Shown: piece after piece, positions 53,512-62,261 of the stretch | Numbering within the stretch: position 1 is the first letter of the stretch | Layout: each line of letters starts with the position of its first letter | DNA from: Pseudoalteromonas sp. NC201 | Lineage (GTDB): Bacteria > Pseudomonadota > Gammaproteobacteria > Enterobacterales > Alteromonadaceae | Direction of reading: 5' to 3' | Assembly (NCBI RefSeq): GCF_002850255.1 | Contig: NZ_CP022522.1 | Span: forward strand, 1,921,125 to 1,985,124 | DNA: 64,000 nucleotides | Translations under genes and position numbers: made by a program | Notes under the pieces: model-generated | What the model saw: the letters and a program-made list of their open reading frames with translations, nothing else | Told to the model about the DNA's origin: nothing | Database searches by the model: none

Positions 53512-54297
53512 ATGATAACTATCAATGGATTAAAAAAACGCTTCGCCCTGACTCGCGAGCACAAAAAGAAAAAGAGTCAGACGGATCCTCGCGAGCGTGA
53601 TGGTTTTTTTCACAGTGTAGAAGAGGTTAACCTGCACTGTGGGCAAGGTGAAGTACTTGGATTGCTCGGCCCCAATGGGGCGGGAAAAACCACCACTTTG
53701 CGTATGCTCTCAACTGCACTGACGCCGGATGCCGGTACTATTTTAGTGGATGGTCAGGATATTGTGAAAAAGCCAGTTGTTGCACGCAAAGCCATCGGTT
53801 TTTTATCAGGGTCAACTGGTTTATATGGACGTCTTACCGCCAAAGAAAATGTTGAATATTTTGCACGACTTCATGGTTTAAAAGGAAAGGCATTAAAGGC
53901 GAAATGCGATGAGCTGTTTCAGCGCCTGGAAATGGAAACCTTTTTAGATAAAAGGGCTGAACACCTATCGACCGGTATGAAACAAAAGACCAATATTGCA
54001 AGGGCGGTGGTACACAATCCTAAAGTCGTCGTATTAGACGAGCCAACGACGGGTCTTGATATTATGACCACACAAACGGTTATCTCTTTTATTCGCGACC
54101 TCAAAGCGCGTGGTACACCCGTTATATTTTCTACCCATCACTTAGATGAAGTTGCATTATTGTGCGATAGGGTGTCTGTTATCGATAAAGGGATCACCTG
54201 TTTTGATGGCAGTTTAGCTGAGTTTAAAGTGAAGGGGCAAAGTGAAGAGCTAAATCAAGCATTTTTAAATTTGTTAACGGGAGCACAGCATGTTTGA
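53512..54297 (+). CDS. natA: ABC transporter ATPase, NatA-like
   Basis: 261 residues. Walker A GPNGAGKTTTLRM, signature STGMKQKTNIARA, Walker B VVVLDEPTTGLD, H-loop FSTHHLDE. A basic insertion (TREHKKKKSQTDPRERDGF) follows the first strand. With the following permease it resembles the sodium-efflux NatAB transporters, though substrate assignment is loose. Overlaps the permease gene by 8 bases. Confidence 0.85.
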   Translation: MITINGLKKRFALTREHKKKKSQTDPRERDGFFHSVEEVNLHCGQGEVLGLLGPNGAGKTTTLRMLSTALTPDAGTILVDGQDIVKKPVVARKAIGFLSGSTGLYGRLTAKENVEYFARLHGLKGKALKAKCDELFQRLEMETFLDKRAEHLSTGMKQKTNIARAVVHNPKVVVLDEPTTGLDIMTTQTVISFIRDLKARGTPVIFSTHHLDEVALLCDRVSVIDKGITCFDGSLAEFKVKGQSEELNQAFLNLLTGAQHV

Positions 54298-55498
54298 GGT
54301 ATTTTTAAAAGAAATTAGAGAGCTGCTGCGCGACCGCAAAACACTGTTTTTTGTGATTGCACTACCGATGTTGGTATTTCCCGTGATTATGGCTTTAGTC
54401 GGCTTTATGGCTTCACAAGCCGCCATGGAAGCGAAGCAAGAAGTTCATACGTATTACATCGCAAATGAAGCCTATGCTGAAAAGTTCTCTGAGCAGGTTT
54501 TTTATCATAAAAGTTTTAAGAAATATGCAGGTGAGCTCAAGCTTGATAGCGTCGAAGCATTGAGTGATGCGGTACGAAGTGGCGTGATCGATGTTGGGAT
54601 TTTTATTCCATCCGATCCGGTTGAAAATCTAGAGTCTGGCGTAAAAAGTGAATGGAAAATCGTGTTTAACGATGCGCAATCTATCAACTTTATTTACGAC
54701 CGCTTGTCTAAACTTGCTAAGAAGTTTTCTGATGAACTCAGAGCGGTGAAGTTAACCTCACTGGGATTGTCGCAAGCGGAGCAAGCGGCAGTGCTCCAAC
54801 CCATATCGATTACTAAAGTGGATACTGCTGACAAACGCGAAAATTTAGGCGAGAAGTTAGGTGCGTTTATCCCTTACATGTTAATTCCGTTGGTATTGAT
54901 GGGGGCGAGCTATCCAGCTATTGATTTAGGCGCTGGAGAGAAAGAGCGTGGCACTTTAGAGACGCTGTTATTAACACCAATCTCACGCACGGAGCTGGTG
55001 TTAGGTAAATTTTTAACCGTATTGAGCAGTTCAATATTCTGTGCGCTTATCACGGTCTCCAGCATGGCGCTGTGGATAGGAATTGCCAGTAGCTTTGTCG
55101 AGCTAGACGTAATTAAAAACGCCTTCTCGTCGGTTGCATTATTAGACTTTGTCTTGATTTTTGCACTGTTGCTTCCTGTTGCTGTGATGCTTTCGTCGCT
55201 AACACTTGCCATCTCAATTTACGCCAGAACCTTTAAAGAAGCACAAAACTACATGGGACCACTCAGCATGGGGATCTTCATTCCCATTGTGATGTCTTTA
55301 ATGCCAAATATGGAGCTAACCGCTAAAACTGCATTGATCCCAATTACCAATGTCGCATTAGCGATTAAAGAAATCATCAAAGGCACGGTTGATTATGGTT
55401 ACGTCGCATTAATTTTTGGCGCTTCTGCTGTTTTAGCAGCTGGGTTACTCGTGTGCTGCGTTAAATGGTTTAATAAAGAAACCGTTTTGTTTAGGTAA
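54290..55498 (+). CDS. natB: ABC transporter permease, NatB-like (CPBP/ABC-2 type)
   Basis: 402 residues. One N-terminal TM helix (TLFFVIALPMLVFPVIMALVGF), a large extracytoplasmic domain of about 180 residues, then about five TM helices (PYMLIPLVLMGASYPAIDLGAGEKERGTLETLLLTPISR is the ABC-2 signature region). Matches the NatB subtype. Coupled to natA. Confidence 0.85.
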   Translation: MFEVFLKEIRELLRDRKTLFFVIALPMLVFPVIMALVGFMASQAAMEAKQEVHTYYIANEAYAEKFSEQVFYHKSFKKYAGELKLDSVEALSDAVRSGVIDVGIFIPSDPVENLESGVKSEWKIVFNDAQSINFIYDRLSKLAKKFSDELRAVKLTSLGLSQAEQAAVLQPISITKVDTADKRENLGEKLGAFIPYMLIPLVLMGASYPAIDLGAGEKERGTLETLLLTPISRTELVLGKFLTVLSSSIFCALITVSSMALWIGIASSFVELDVIKNAFSSVALLDFVLIFALLLPVAVMLSSLTLAISIYARTFKEAQNYMGPLSMGIFIPIVMSLMPNMELTAKTALIPITNVALAIKEIIKGTVDYGYVALIFGASAVLAAGLLVCCVKWFNKETVLFR

Positions 55499-55653
55499 AG
55501 CTTCCGTTAGGTGTGAGTCATTGAGAATTATGGCGTTTTTCTGTACGATAAACGCCTTATTCAGCGCTTAACTTTTTGTAACTTAGCCTGCTGTTTATTT
55601 GGATAGCTTGCGGAAGTCGTAGGTTTCAATTTTAGTCACTCAAGGAATGTAGG

Positions 55654-56796
55654 ATGACATCAACCTCGGTACTTAAGTCAGTCAGTGAATCGGTTACTAA
55701 CGGCATAGCCATTTTATTCTTGTTTTCGTCGGTGTTGCACTTAGGCGGATCAAGTTTTTTGGAAGCTCTGATCTACTTAGTGATTTCTTTGTTACTATTT
55801 TCATACCGTAATCGTTTAATGTTTGACTCTGCACAAAAGCAGTTTGTTATCACTAAACAACTATCGCTATTGAATGTAAATATTCGGCGAATAGACGAGT
55901 ATGTGATACCACTTCCTACTGTGACTGACGTATCTTTGGATTGTAACAAGCAACTCAATTATATCGGTATAAGTTATCTTTCAGAAAGTGAGGAGCCTGC
56001 GGTCTATTCATTTTCGTGTTTGCGGCAAACTGATGAACTCAACGCGCTTTTGTCTGCATCAGGTTTTGACCGTAACGTTCAACGAACAGCTGATACAGAT
56101 AGGAGATCAACTACGCGCTCAACTCCAACTAGCCTTGCAAGATTATTTCCTTTGTTTATGAATAGCAATCGCGATATTGAAGAGCGATTCTCCGTGTTAC
56201 GATGTGCACTACCGACGCCTAAGCATAAGCTGCATATTGTTTGGATGGTGGTAGGGGCTTTTGCTCTAATGACCTGCTTTATTCTTTACTCGTCACAAAA
56301 TTACATAGCTGGTTTGGTATTTTTGGTGCTCACATACTTGAGCTATTGGTTGACGTCTTTATTTATCAGTAATAAACACTATTTTGTCTATCACTCACCC
56401 GGTAACCAAATTAAGGTTGAGGAAAATAGTTTGCTGCTACCTGCGTTACTGTTTACAGATAAACAAGCACGAGAGGTAAAAAAGGATGAAGTTAACGATA
56501 TTAAGGTACACTGGAATACGTTTACAGTCAGCGATTTAGATAGGTTAACCTCTTCGACTCGTCGTAATCATATTGTTGATTTGGTCTTTGATACTGAGTA
56601 TGGTGCGACGGTTTCACTCTCTGGCATGAGCGTAGAAGCCGAGCCACTCTTACTTGCGTTAACGCATTGGCAATATCCTTTGTCTATCGAACGAACGGAT
56701 AAAGCGGTGTTCCCAATGGTGAGGCACTTTCAATATGGTATTCTAGTATTTATTATCGGTATTATTGTCTGGGCAATGACCACATTTGTGATATAA
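55654..56796 (+). CDS. Membrane protein of unknown function
   Basis: 380 residues with hydrophobic pairs near both ends and in the middle (about 15-50, 190-240 and 355-378), separated by two soluble beta-rich domains. The internal repeats (LNVNIRRIDEYVIPLPTVTDVSL and KVEENSLLLPALLFTDKQAREVKKDEVNDI) look like PH-like or membrane-sensing domains. No family is recognised. GGAATG precedes the ATG. Not coupled to natAB (155-base gap). Confidence 0.72.
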   Translation: MTSTSVLKSVSESVTNGIAILFLFSSVLHLGGSSFLEALIYLVISLLLFSYRNRLMFDSAQKQFVITKQLSLLNVNIRRIDEYVIPLPTVTDVSLDCNKQLNYIGISYLSESEEPAVYSFSCLRQTDELNALLSASGFDRNVQRTADTDRRSTTRSTPTSLARLFPLFMNSNRDIEERFSVLRCALPTPKHKLHIVWMVVGAFALMTCFILYSSQNYIAGLVFLVLTYLSYWLTSLFISNKHYFVYHSPGNQIKVEENSLLLPALLFTDKQAREVKKDEVNDIKVHWNTFTVSDLDRLTSSTRRNHIVDLVFDTEYGATVSLSGMSVEAEPLLLALTHWQYPLSIERTDKAVFPMVRHFQYGILVFIIGIIVWAMTTFVI

Positions 56797-56896
56797 CACA
56801 CCTGACAAAAGCGGCGATTCTACCAGAATATCGGTATGCTAGTGGCAATAGTATTTTTAATCTATCGCTATCCAGAAATTATTGAACAACCCGTTT

Positions 56897-57061
56897 TATA
56901 CCAGTTGTATTAAGTAAATGATCTATCTTGAAGCGGGGAAGTAGCTTTAGTAGCAAGGCAAAAATTTTGCTATTTAGTTGTTCTAGATGAGAAATTTTTA
57001 ACGAAGCTAATATGCTATTTCACCCTTCAAATTGATTAGAGAATTAATTCAATTGGTATTA
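56897..57061. mobile_element. Family-2 intergenic element, uninterrupted copy (about 165 bp)
   Basis: Ends TATACCAGTTG (56897-56907) and CAATTGGTAT (57050-57059) are imperfect inverted repeats. Read on the minus strand it matches the element at 15508-15915, including the stretch ACTAAATAG where the other copy carries the nested MITE. This is therefore an empty site (ATTT on the plus strand, 56972-56975). Confidence 0.72.
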
Positions 57062-57079
57062 TACATCTTTTTGATTTTA

Positions 57080-57169
57080 ATGATGGGCTTAAGCGCAGAG
57101 GCATACGTGCAAAACAAGCGTATCAATAAGCGTACTGACTTACTGCATAAGCTATTAAAAGAAGAGTGA
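57080..57169 (+). CDS. Possible small ORF or gene remnant (29 codons)
   Basis: Two adjacent ATG codons, then a hydrophilic, Lys/Arg-rich peptide (YVQNKRINKRTDLLHKLLKEE) and a TGA. The frame is open upstream through a hydrophobic stretch (LVLYIFLILMM) into the right end of the family-2 element. It could be the C-terminal part of a small membrane protein cut by the element, or a short gene using a non-ATG start. Weak evidence. Confidence 0.3.
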   Translation: MMGLSAEAYVQNKRINKRTDLLHKLLKEE

Positions 57170-57180
57170 CTGGAAGAACT

Positions 57181-57202
57181 GAAGCCGCTATTAAGCGGCT
57201 TC
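57181..57202 (-). terminator. Terminator hairpin overlapping the end of the phosphoesterase gene
   Basis: GAAGCCGCT (57181-57189) pairs with AGCGGCTTC (57194-57202). The stop codon of the minus-strand gene (57191-57193) lies in the loop. Confidence 0.7.
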
Positions 57203-57991
57203 AACATTATCGGTTTTAACATTGTCAATTTCAACTACGTTGAGGACAGATTGTACATCTGACCAATGCAGCAATTCGATACGACCTTCTTGGTTTTCAA
57301 CCAATGCCGTGCAGTTTTCTATCCAATCACCATCGTTGCAGTACACAATACCATCTACGACACGGATCTCTGGTTGGTGGATATGCCCGCAGATAATACC
57401 GTCGACACCTTGTTTCTTCGCTTCATGAATTGCTGCGTTCTCGAATGCGGCAATGGCCTCTCTGGCTTTATGCACTCGCTTTTTCAGCCAAGATGCAAGC
57501 GACCAATAATGACCACCATATAAACGTCGTACGCGATTGGTCCAGCGATTTAAGAAGAGTAGAAAATCATAAGCGGCATCCCCAATGATACTGATCAGTT
57601 TGTTGTATCTTGTTGCCGAGTCAAAATCATCACCGTGTAGTAATAAAAACCGCTTACCTGCGGAAGTGGTATGAATAAAGGTTTTATGCACTTCGACTTT
57701 AAAAAGCGTTTGCCCAACATAGTTTCTGAAGGTTTCGTCGTGATTACCCGGTATGTAGATAACGCGTGTACCAGATCTCGCTTTTTTTTGTATGCATTCT
57801 AATACCTGATAGTGGGATGGATCCCAAAAAAACTGGCGTTTCATTGACCATAGATCAACGATATCACCAACCAGATAGAGTACATCACATTCGGTTTTGT
57901 TGAGAAAATCTAGCAAGAACTTTGCTTTACAGTCCTTGTAGCCCAAGTGTACGTCTGAGATCCAAATACTCGGATAGTATGTTGTTTTCAT
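57191..57991 (-). CDS. UDP-2,3-diacylglucosamine diphosphatase-like metallophosphoesterase
   Basis: 266 residues from the ATG at 57991; the open frame reaches 58033. All calcineurin-like metal motifs are present: SDVHLGY, GDIVDLW, GNHDE, LLLHGDDFD and GHIHQPE. The layout matches the LpxH/YbbF-like branch (the larger, about 270-residue form). LpxH acts in lipid A synthesis on the inner membrane. A typical lpxH may exist elsewhere, so exact substrate is open. Confidence 0.82.
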   Translation of the reverse strand: MKTTYYPSIWISDVHLGYKDCKAKFLLDFLNKTECDVLYLVGDIVDLWSMKRQFFWDPSHYQVLECIQKKARSGTRVIYIPGNHDETFRNYVGQTLFKVEVHKTFIHTTSAGKRFLLLHGDDFDSATRYNKLISIIGDAAYDFLLFLNRWTNRVRRLYGGHYWSLASWLKKRVHKAREAIAAFENAAIHEAKKQGVDGIICGHIHQPEIRVVDGIVYCNDGDWIENCTALVENQEGRIELLHWSDVQSVLNVVEIDNVKTDNVEAA

Positions 57992-58068
57992 GGCTTGGCT
58001 CTTTAGCGTAATAATGACAATGCTAAGAGGCAAAGATGACAGTGGCGGGGCAGTTAGGAGAAGCTAAT

Positions 58069-58106
58069 ATGACAAAAGAGCATACATCTGTATGCTCTTT
58101 TGTCAT
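58069..58106. terminator. Perfect 18-bp hairpin, terminator of proS
   Basis: ATGACAAAAGAGCATACA (58069-58086) pairs with TGTATGCTCTTTTGTCAT (58089-58106) around two bases. Sits just past the proS stop on the minus strand. Confidence 0.85.
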
Positions 58107-58121
58107 GCAATTTACGTAGGT

Positions 58122-59849
58122 TTATTTACTTCTAATTGCATTAACGATTGTTTCAACCGCAGATCCAATATCCAGCATCAGTTTTTCGCCAGTTTGACGA
58201 TTTTTCAGCTCAACCTTATTTTCATCAAGATTACGTTCGCCAATCACTAGGGTATAAGGAACACCGATAAGTTCCATATCGTTAAACATAACGCCCGGAC
58301 GCTCTTTACGGTCGTCGAATAACACATCAATCCCCGCATTTTGTAGATCTGCATAGAACTTTTCTGCGATCTCTGGGATACGGTGAGACTTATGCATATT
58401 CATTGGCACGATTGCCAACTCAAATGGCGCAATAGCAACAGGCCATTTGATACCGTAATCATCGTTATTTTGCTCGATTGCAGCGGCAACGATACGAGAA
58501 ACACCAATACCATAACAACCCATGGTTAATGTTTGGTTTTTCCCTTCTTCGCCAAGTACACCAGCTTTCATCGTTTCAGAGTACTTAGTACCAAGTTGGA
58601 ACACGTGACCTACTTCGATACCACGTTTGATAAGGATTTTACCTTTACCACAAGGGCTTGGATCGCCTTCAACCACGTTACGGATATCTTCAACAGTATA
58701 AGCGCTTACGTCTCTGTCCCAGTTGATCCCACTATAGTGAACACCATCTTTGTTTGCACCGGCAACAAAATCAGCCATGATAGCTGCGCTACGATCGACA
58801 ATGATAGGCATTGAAAGACCGACAGGTCCCAAAGAGCCTGGTTTTGCACCAATAGCGTTAACAATGTCTTCTTCGCTTGCCATCTCGAGCGGTGAATCCA
58901 CTAGTGCTAATTTCTCAGCTTTAAGCTCATTTAAGTCATGATCGCCACGAACGATAAGCGCGACAAGCCCACGTTTACCGTCTTCGTCTGGTGCGCCATA
59001 CACGATGAGTGTTTTCACACCACGGTGCGGCTTAACGCCATGTTTTGCTTTTAGTTCAGCGATGGTGAAAGCTTCAGGCGTGTCAAACGTATTAAGTTCT
59101 TTACTTGGCGCTGGGCGAGCTTCAGTTGGTGCAAGTGCTTCTGCCTTTTCAATGTTTGCAGCGTAGTCACTTTCATCACTGAATGCGATTGCATCTTCAC
59201 CAGACTCTGCAAGTACATGGAACTCATGCGATAGGTTGCCGCCAATTGAACCACTGTCAGCAATAACAGGACGGTAGTCAACGCCTAAACGATCAAAAAT
59301 GTTGCAGTAAGCTTGGAACATCTTGTGATACGTTTTTTCAAGGCACTCATCAGTCATGTGGAATGAATAGGCATCCTTCATGGTGAATTCACGCGCGCGC
59401 ATCACACCAAAACGTGGACGAACTTCGTCACGTACTTTCGTACTGACTTGATAAAGTGTGATCGGCAGTTGCTTATAGCTGTTGATTTCGCGACGTACAA
59501 GATCAGTGATCACTTCTTCATGCGTTGGACCAAGTGCAAATGGACGGCCATGACGGTCATTAATACGAAGTAGTTCGGGACCAAACTGTTCCCAACGGCC
59601 TGACTCTTCCCATAGCTCTGCAGGCTGGATCACTGGCATTAGCAGCTCAATCGCTCCCGCTTTGTCCATTTCTTCACGGACAATTCGCTCTACTTTGCGG
59701 AAAACTTTTAGGCCTGATGGTAGCCAAGTATAAAGACCTGAAGCCAATTTACGGATCATACCCGCTCTAAGCATTAGCTGGTGGCTTACCACCTCTGCAT
59801 CAGACGGCGTCTCTTTTAGAGTCGCTAATATATATTCACTCGTACGCAT
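58122..59849 (-). CDS. proS: Prolyl-tRNA synthetase
   Basis: 575 residues, the bacterial type with the editing (INS/YbaK) domain between motifs 2 and 3. Class II motifs: motif 1 in [24 protein letters not shown], motif 2 in [23 protein letters not shown], motif 3 in [17 protein letters not shown]. The editing domain has the [11 protein letters not shown] and [12 protein letters not shown] motifs. Charges tRNA-Pro and hydrolyses mischarged Ala-tRNA-Pro. Confidence 0.97.
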   Translation of the reverse strand: MRTSEYILATLKETPSDAEVVSHQLMLRAGMIRKLASGLYTWLPSGLKVFRKVERIVREEMDKAGAIELLMPVIQPAELWEESGRWEQFGPELLRINDRHGRPFALGPTHEEVITDLVRREINSYKQLPITLYQVSTKVRDEVRPRFGVMRAREFTMKDAYSFHMTDECLEKTYHKMFQAYCNIFDRLGVDYRPVIADSGSIGGNLSHEFHVLAESGEDAIAFSDESDYAANIEKAEALAPTEARPAPSKELNTFDTPEAFTIAELKAKHGVKPHRGVKTLIVYGAPDEDGKRGLVALIVRGDHDLNELKAEKLALVDSPLEMASEEDIVNAIGAKPGSLGPVGLSMPIIVDRSAAIMADFVAGANKDGVHYSGINWDRDVSAYTVEDIRNVVEGDPSPCGKGKILIKRGIEVGHVFQLGTKYSETMKAGVLGEEGKNQTLTMGCYGIGVSRIVAAAIEQNNDDYGIKWPVAIAPFELAIVPMNMHKSHRIPEIAEKFYADLQNAGIDVLFDDRKERPGVMFNDMELIGVPYTLVIGERNLDENKVELKNRQTGEKLMLDIGSAVETIVNAIRSK

Positions 59850-59980
59850 TCTTATTCCAGTATAAGTTACTTATTGTTCTCTTATTGGCGGCTATTCTAG
59901 CAGTGCAGTAGCCGCTTAAAAAGCTTTAATACCTAAACATCTTCATAATTTATAAGTTTATTGGCAAGCCGCTGAATTTG

Positions 59981-60688
59981 CTATTTTGCTAACGAAATTT
60001 CAGTGACATGGTTATGCTCACCATCTACTGTCCAGCGGATATTAAAATCATACAAACTCATACCATAGTCCTGCTGTGATGTGCGTTTCTTTTTATAAGC
60101 TGGACGAGGGTCCTGCTTCAGTACATTGGTAATGAATTGCTGAAGTTCAGGATAGCTTTTTTGTTTTTCAATAAAAACAATAGCCTCGTCTGAGAAACTA
60201 ACAGACATCTGTGTTTCTGGCCGAGTATCAGCAAAGCCAGCCGTGGCATCCACCAAGGCATCTGAATAGGGGAGGTACGGCTTTATATCAATGATTGGTG
60301 TACCGTCCAATAAATCTACGCCAGAGAGCAACAGATCCAGCTGACCATTTTTATATTCTACGCCCTCGAGCTTTACTGCACTCATGCCAATCCCGTTGGG
60401 CCGAAAAGTCGCTCTAGTCGCAAACACGCCTTTACGTTCATTGCCACCGAGTCTCGGAGGACGTACAAGTGCGGAGTAACCTTTATCAGCGGTTTCATGA
60501 AAACGAAACAACAACCATATATGCGTGAACGCTTCAATACCACGAACAAATTCTTCGCGATTGAATTCACCAACAAATCTAAGCTTGGCTTTTGCCTCTG
60601 GGACAAGCCTTGGTTGTCTCGGTATAGCGAACTTCTGTTTATAAGGAGATTGGATAAAGCCGATGGGCTCGATAGTGATTTGTTCCAC
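59981..60688 (-). CDS. trmO: tRNA (N6-threonylcarbamoyladenosine(37)-N6)-methyltransferase
   Basis: 235 residues, the YaeB/TrmO family. N-terminal pattern IEPIGFIQSPYKQKFAIPRQPRLV, the IEAFTHIWLLFRFHE block, RPPRLGGNERKGVFATRATFRPNGIGMSAVKLEGV and DLLDGTPIIDIKPYLPYSD. Uses S-adenosylmethionine to methylate t6A37 of some tRNAs. Confidence 0.95.
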   Translation of the reverse strand: MEQITIEPIGFIQSPYKQKFAIPRQPRLVPEAKAKLRFVGEFNREEFVRGIEAFTHIWLLFRFHETADKGYSALVRPPRLGGNERKGVFATRATFRPNGIGMSAVKLEGVEYKNGQLDLLLSGVDLLDGTPIIDIKPYLPYSDALVDATAGFADTRPETQMSVSFSDEAIVFIEKQKSYPELQQFITNVLKQDPRPAYKKKRTSQQDYGMSLYDFNIRWTVDGEHNHVTEISLAK

Positions 60689-60845
60689 TATGGTCTCTGT
60701 TTTAATTAAGATGAGCGAAGTTTACTATTGATCCTGACTTTCACAAAACCCTGCTCGTAATTAGCCCTGTAATGTCATGTAATTTATCTATTCAGATTTT
60801 TCGCATAACCTTGTAAACAATGGAATTGCTGGTGGAAGTCGCAAC

Positions 60846-61028
60846 ATGAATCGGCACACTTTTTCGCCCCAAAATGGCTTACGTTCGAGTTTACGCACAG
60901 ATAACGAACAAATTATTGGTACTCGAGCGTACGAGTACAAGCAATTGGTAGAAGATATAAAGCCAATTCAAGGTTTACGAGAAAAATTACAAGCATTTAA
61001 TCGCCTGAAACGAGATGAGTGTAAATAA
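60846..61028 (+). CDS. Small hypothetical protein
   Basis: 60 residues, Arg/Lys/Gln-rich, no family recognised. Its TAA overlaps the ATG of the next gene by one base, which supports both being real and co-translated. Confidence 0.6.
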   Translation: MNRHTFSPQNGLRSSLRTDNEQIIGTRAYEYKQLVEDIKPIQGLREKLQAFNRLKRDECK

Positions 61029-61315
61029 TGGAGTTTCATAGAAAGGTTGACCAAAGTTGTCAAGAAGTGCTCTGTAAATCGTCCCCTTTAAAGCCTATTT
61101 TGATCCGCGCTATATCGGAGCGTAGAGCTGCATTGCAAGCAATAATTAATGATTTAACAGAAGGGGTGGTAAGTCCAACTAAAATGGATGTACTGCTCAG
61201 TCAAGAGGCTGAAAAAGTAAGCTTACAATTATTAAAAGAAGGTAATTTAAGCAAACGCGATGCGCTAGCTGCTAGTGAAAAAGTTATTTTTTCTCTTGCA
61301 AGAAACCTTTTGTGA
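61028..61315 (+). CDS. Small hypothetical helical protein
   Basis: 95 residues, likely all-helical (ISERRAALQAIINDLTEG, KMDVLLSQEAEKVSLQLLKEG). No family recognised. Coupled to the 60-residue gene before it. Confidence 0.62.
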   Translation: MEFHRKVDQSCQEVLCKSSPLKPILIRAISERRAALQAIINDLTEGVVSPTKMDVLLSQEAEKVSLQLLKEGNLSKRDALAASEKVIFSLARNLL

Positions 61316-61697
61316 AATTGCTATTTAACTTAAAGTTTGAATAAGTAATGTTCTTTGTTGGATAAGCTTTTAAATGTAAAATTGGATTAAATCGCTAGTT
61401 CAATGGTACTTAGTTTCAGTAGCTTTAGTATCTCTGCATAGAGCGAATCCAATTTGCACTTGTCAACATTGTTAATGCTGGTCCACTTGCAAGAAATCCG
61501 TCCAAATGCCCCGAAGTTCGTCATTGTAACCAGTTCTCACAATTTAAATTTGCTGAAAATATGCAGTGGCAAATATCGAAAAGTTGGGGTGAGTGTAATG
61601 TCGTGGTTTTTGGTGAGCCGAATAGCGCCTTTAAACTGCTAGAAGTTCAATCGTAGTTGAACTTCTACACTTTAATTTTTGTTATCAAACCTTCATG
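61316..61697. other. 382-bp region between convergent genes
   Basis: Contains the start-less frame at 61429-61656 described separately. No terminator, RNA gene or repeat recognised. Confidence 0.5.
61429..61656 (+). pseudogene. Possible gene fragment without a start codon
   Basis: A 75-codon frame, closed upstream by TAG and ending at TAG 61654. It reads like real protein (residues such as VNAGPLARNPSKCPEVRHC and WGECNVVVFGEPNSAFKLL) but has no usable start. An ATG at 61403 begins 12 codons in another frame that stop at 61439. A frameshifted small gene is the likely explanation. Confidence 0.35.
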
Positions 61698-62177
61698 TTA
61701 TTTACTATCGGACAAGGTTTCTTCTAATAGCGATTCGGTCTGGATCGCTATTTCCTTCATTTTCACCGCATAGGCTTCTAATTTTTTCTCCTCTTCGGTT
61801 TTCGCTTTAAACTGAGGAATTTGAATTGGATACCCAGCTTGGTCCATGGCGATAAAGCTGATAATACAGTGATTGGTTTCGACAAGTCGTTGCGTTTTTG
61901 GATCACCACAGCGCACCTGAATAAAAATCTGCATACTGGTGTTCCCGGTATGGGCAATGCGCGCGGAAACCTCAACAATCTGACCCACAAGAATCGGACG
62001 GTGGAAACGCATGCCCGCAACTGAAACGGTAACGCAATAGCTGCCGCTCCAACCCGCGGCGCAAGCATACCCAGCTTGATCAATCCATTTCATGACCATA
62101 CCACCGTGTACTTTACCGCCAAAGTTGACGTCGGTGGGCTCTGCTAAAAATCGAAAGGTGACGGATTGTTGTGGCAT
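61698..62177 (-). CDS. Acyl-CoA thioesterase (hotdog fold, YciA-like)
   Basis: 159 residues from the ATG at 62177; the open frame reaches 62231. Hotdog motif with the catalytic Asn/Asp region in AEPTDVNFGGKVHGGMVMKWIDQAGYACA, followed by FHRPILVGQIVEVSARIAHTGNTSMQIFIQV. Hydrolyses acyl-CoA; chain-length range unknown. Confidence 0.88.
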   Translation of the reverse strand: MPQQSVTFRFLAEPTDVNFGGKVHGGMVMKWIDQAGYACAAGWSGSYCVTVSVAGMRFHRPILVGQIVEVSARIAHTGNTSMQIFIQVRCGDPKTQRLVETNHCIISFIAMDQAGYPIQIPQFKAKTEEEKKLEAYAVKMKEIAIQTESLLEETLSDSK

Positions 62178-62261
62178 AGGCTCAGCTCTATTTTTAAAAA
62201 TATACGCTAAGTATAGGAAAGAAAGGGGCATTTCGCCCCCGCAATTTAGGATTTATTGATA

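Larger units (their letters stand above)
56797..57190. other. 394-bp intergenic region
   Basis: Holds the complete family-2 element (56897-57061), a 29-codon frame (57080-57169) and a terminator. Otherwise nothing recognised. Confidence 0.6.
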
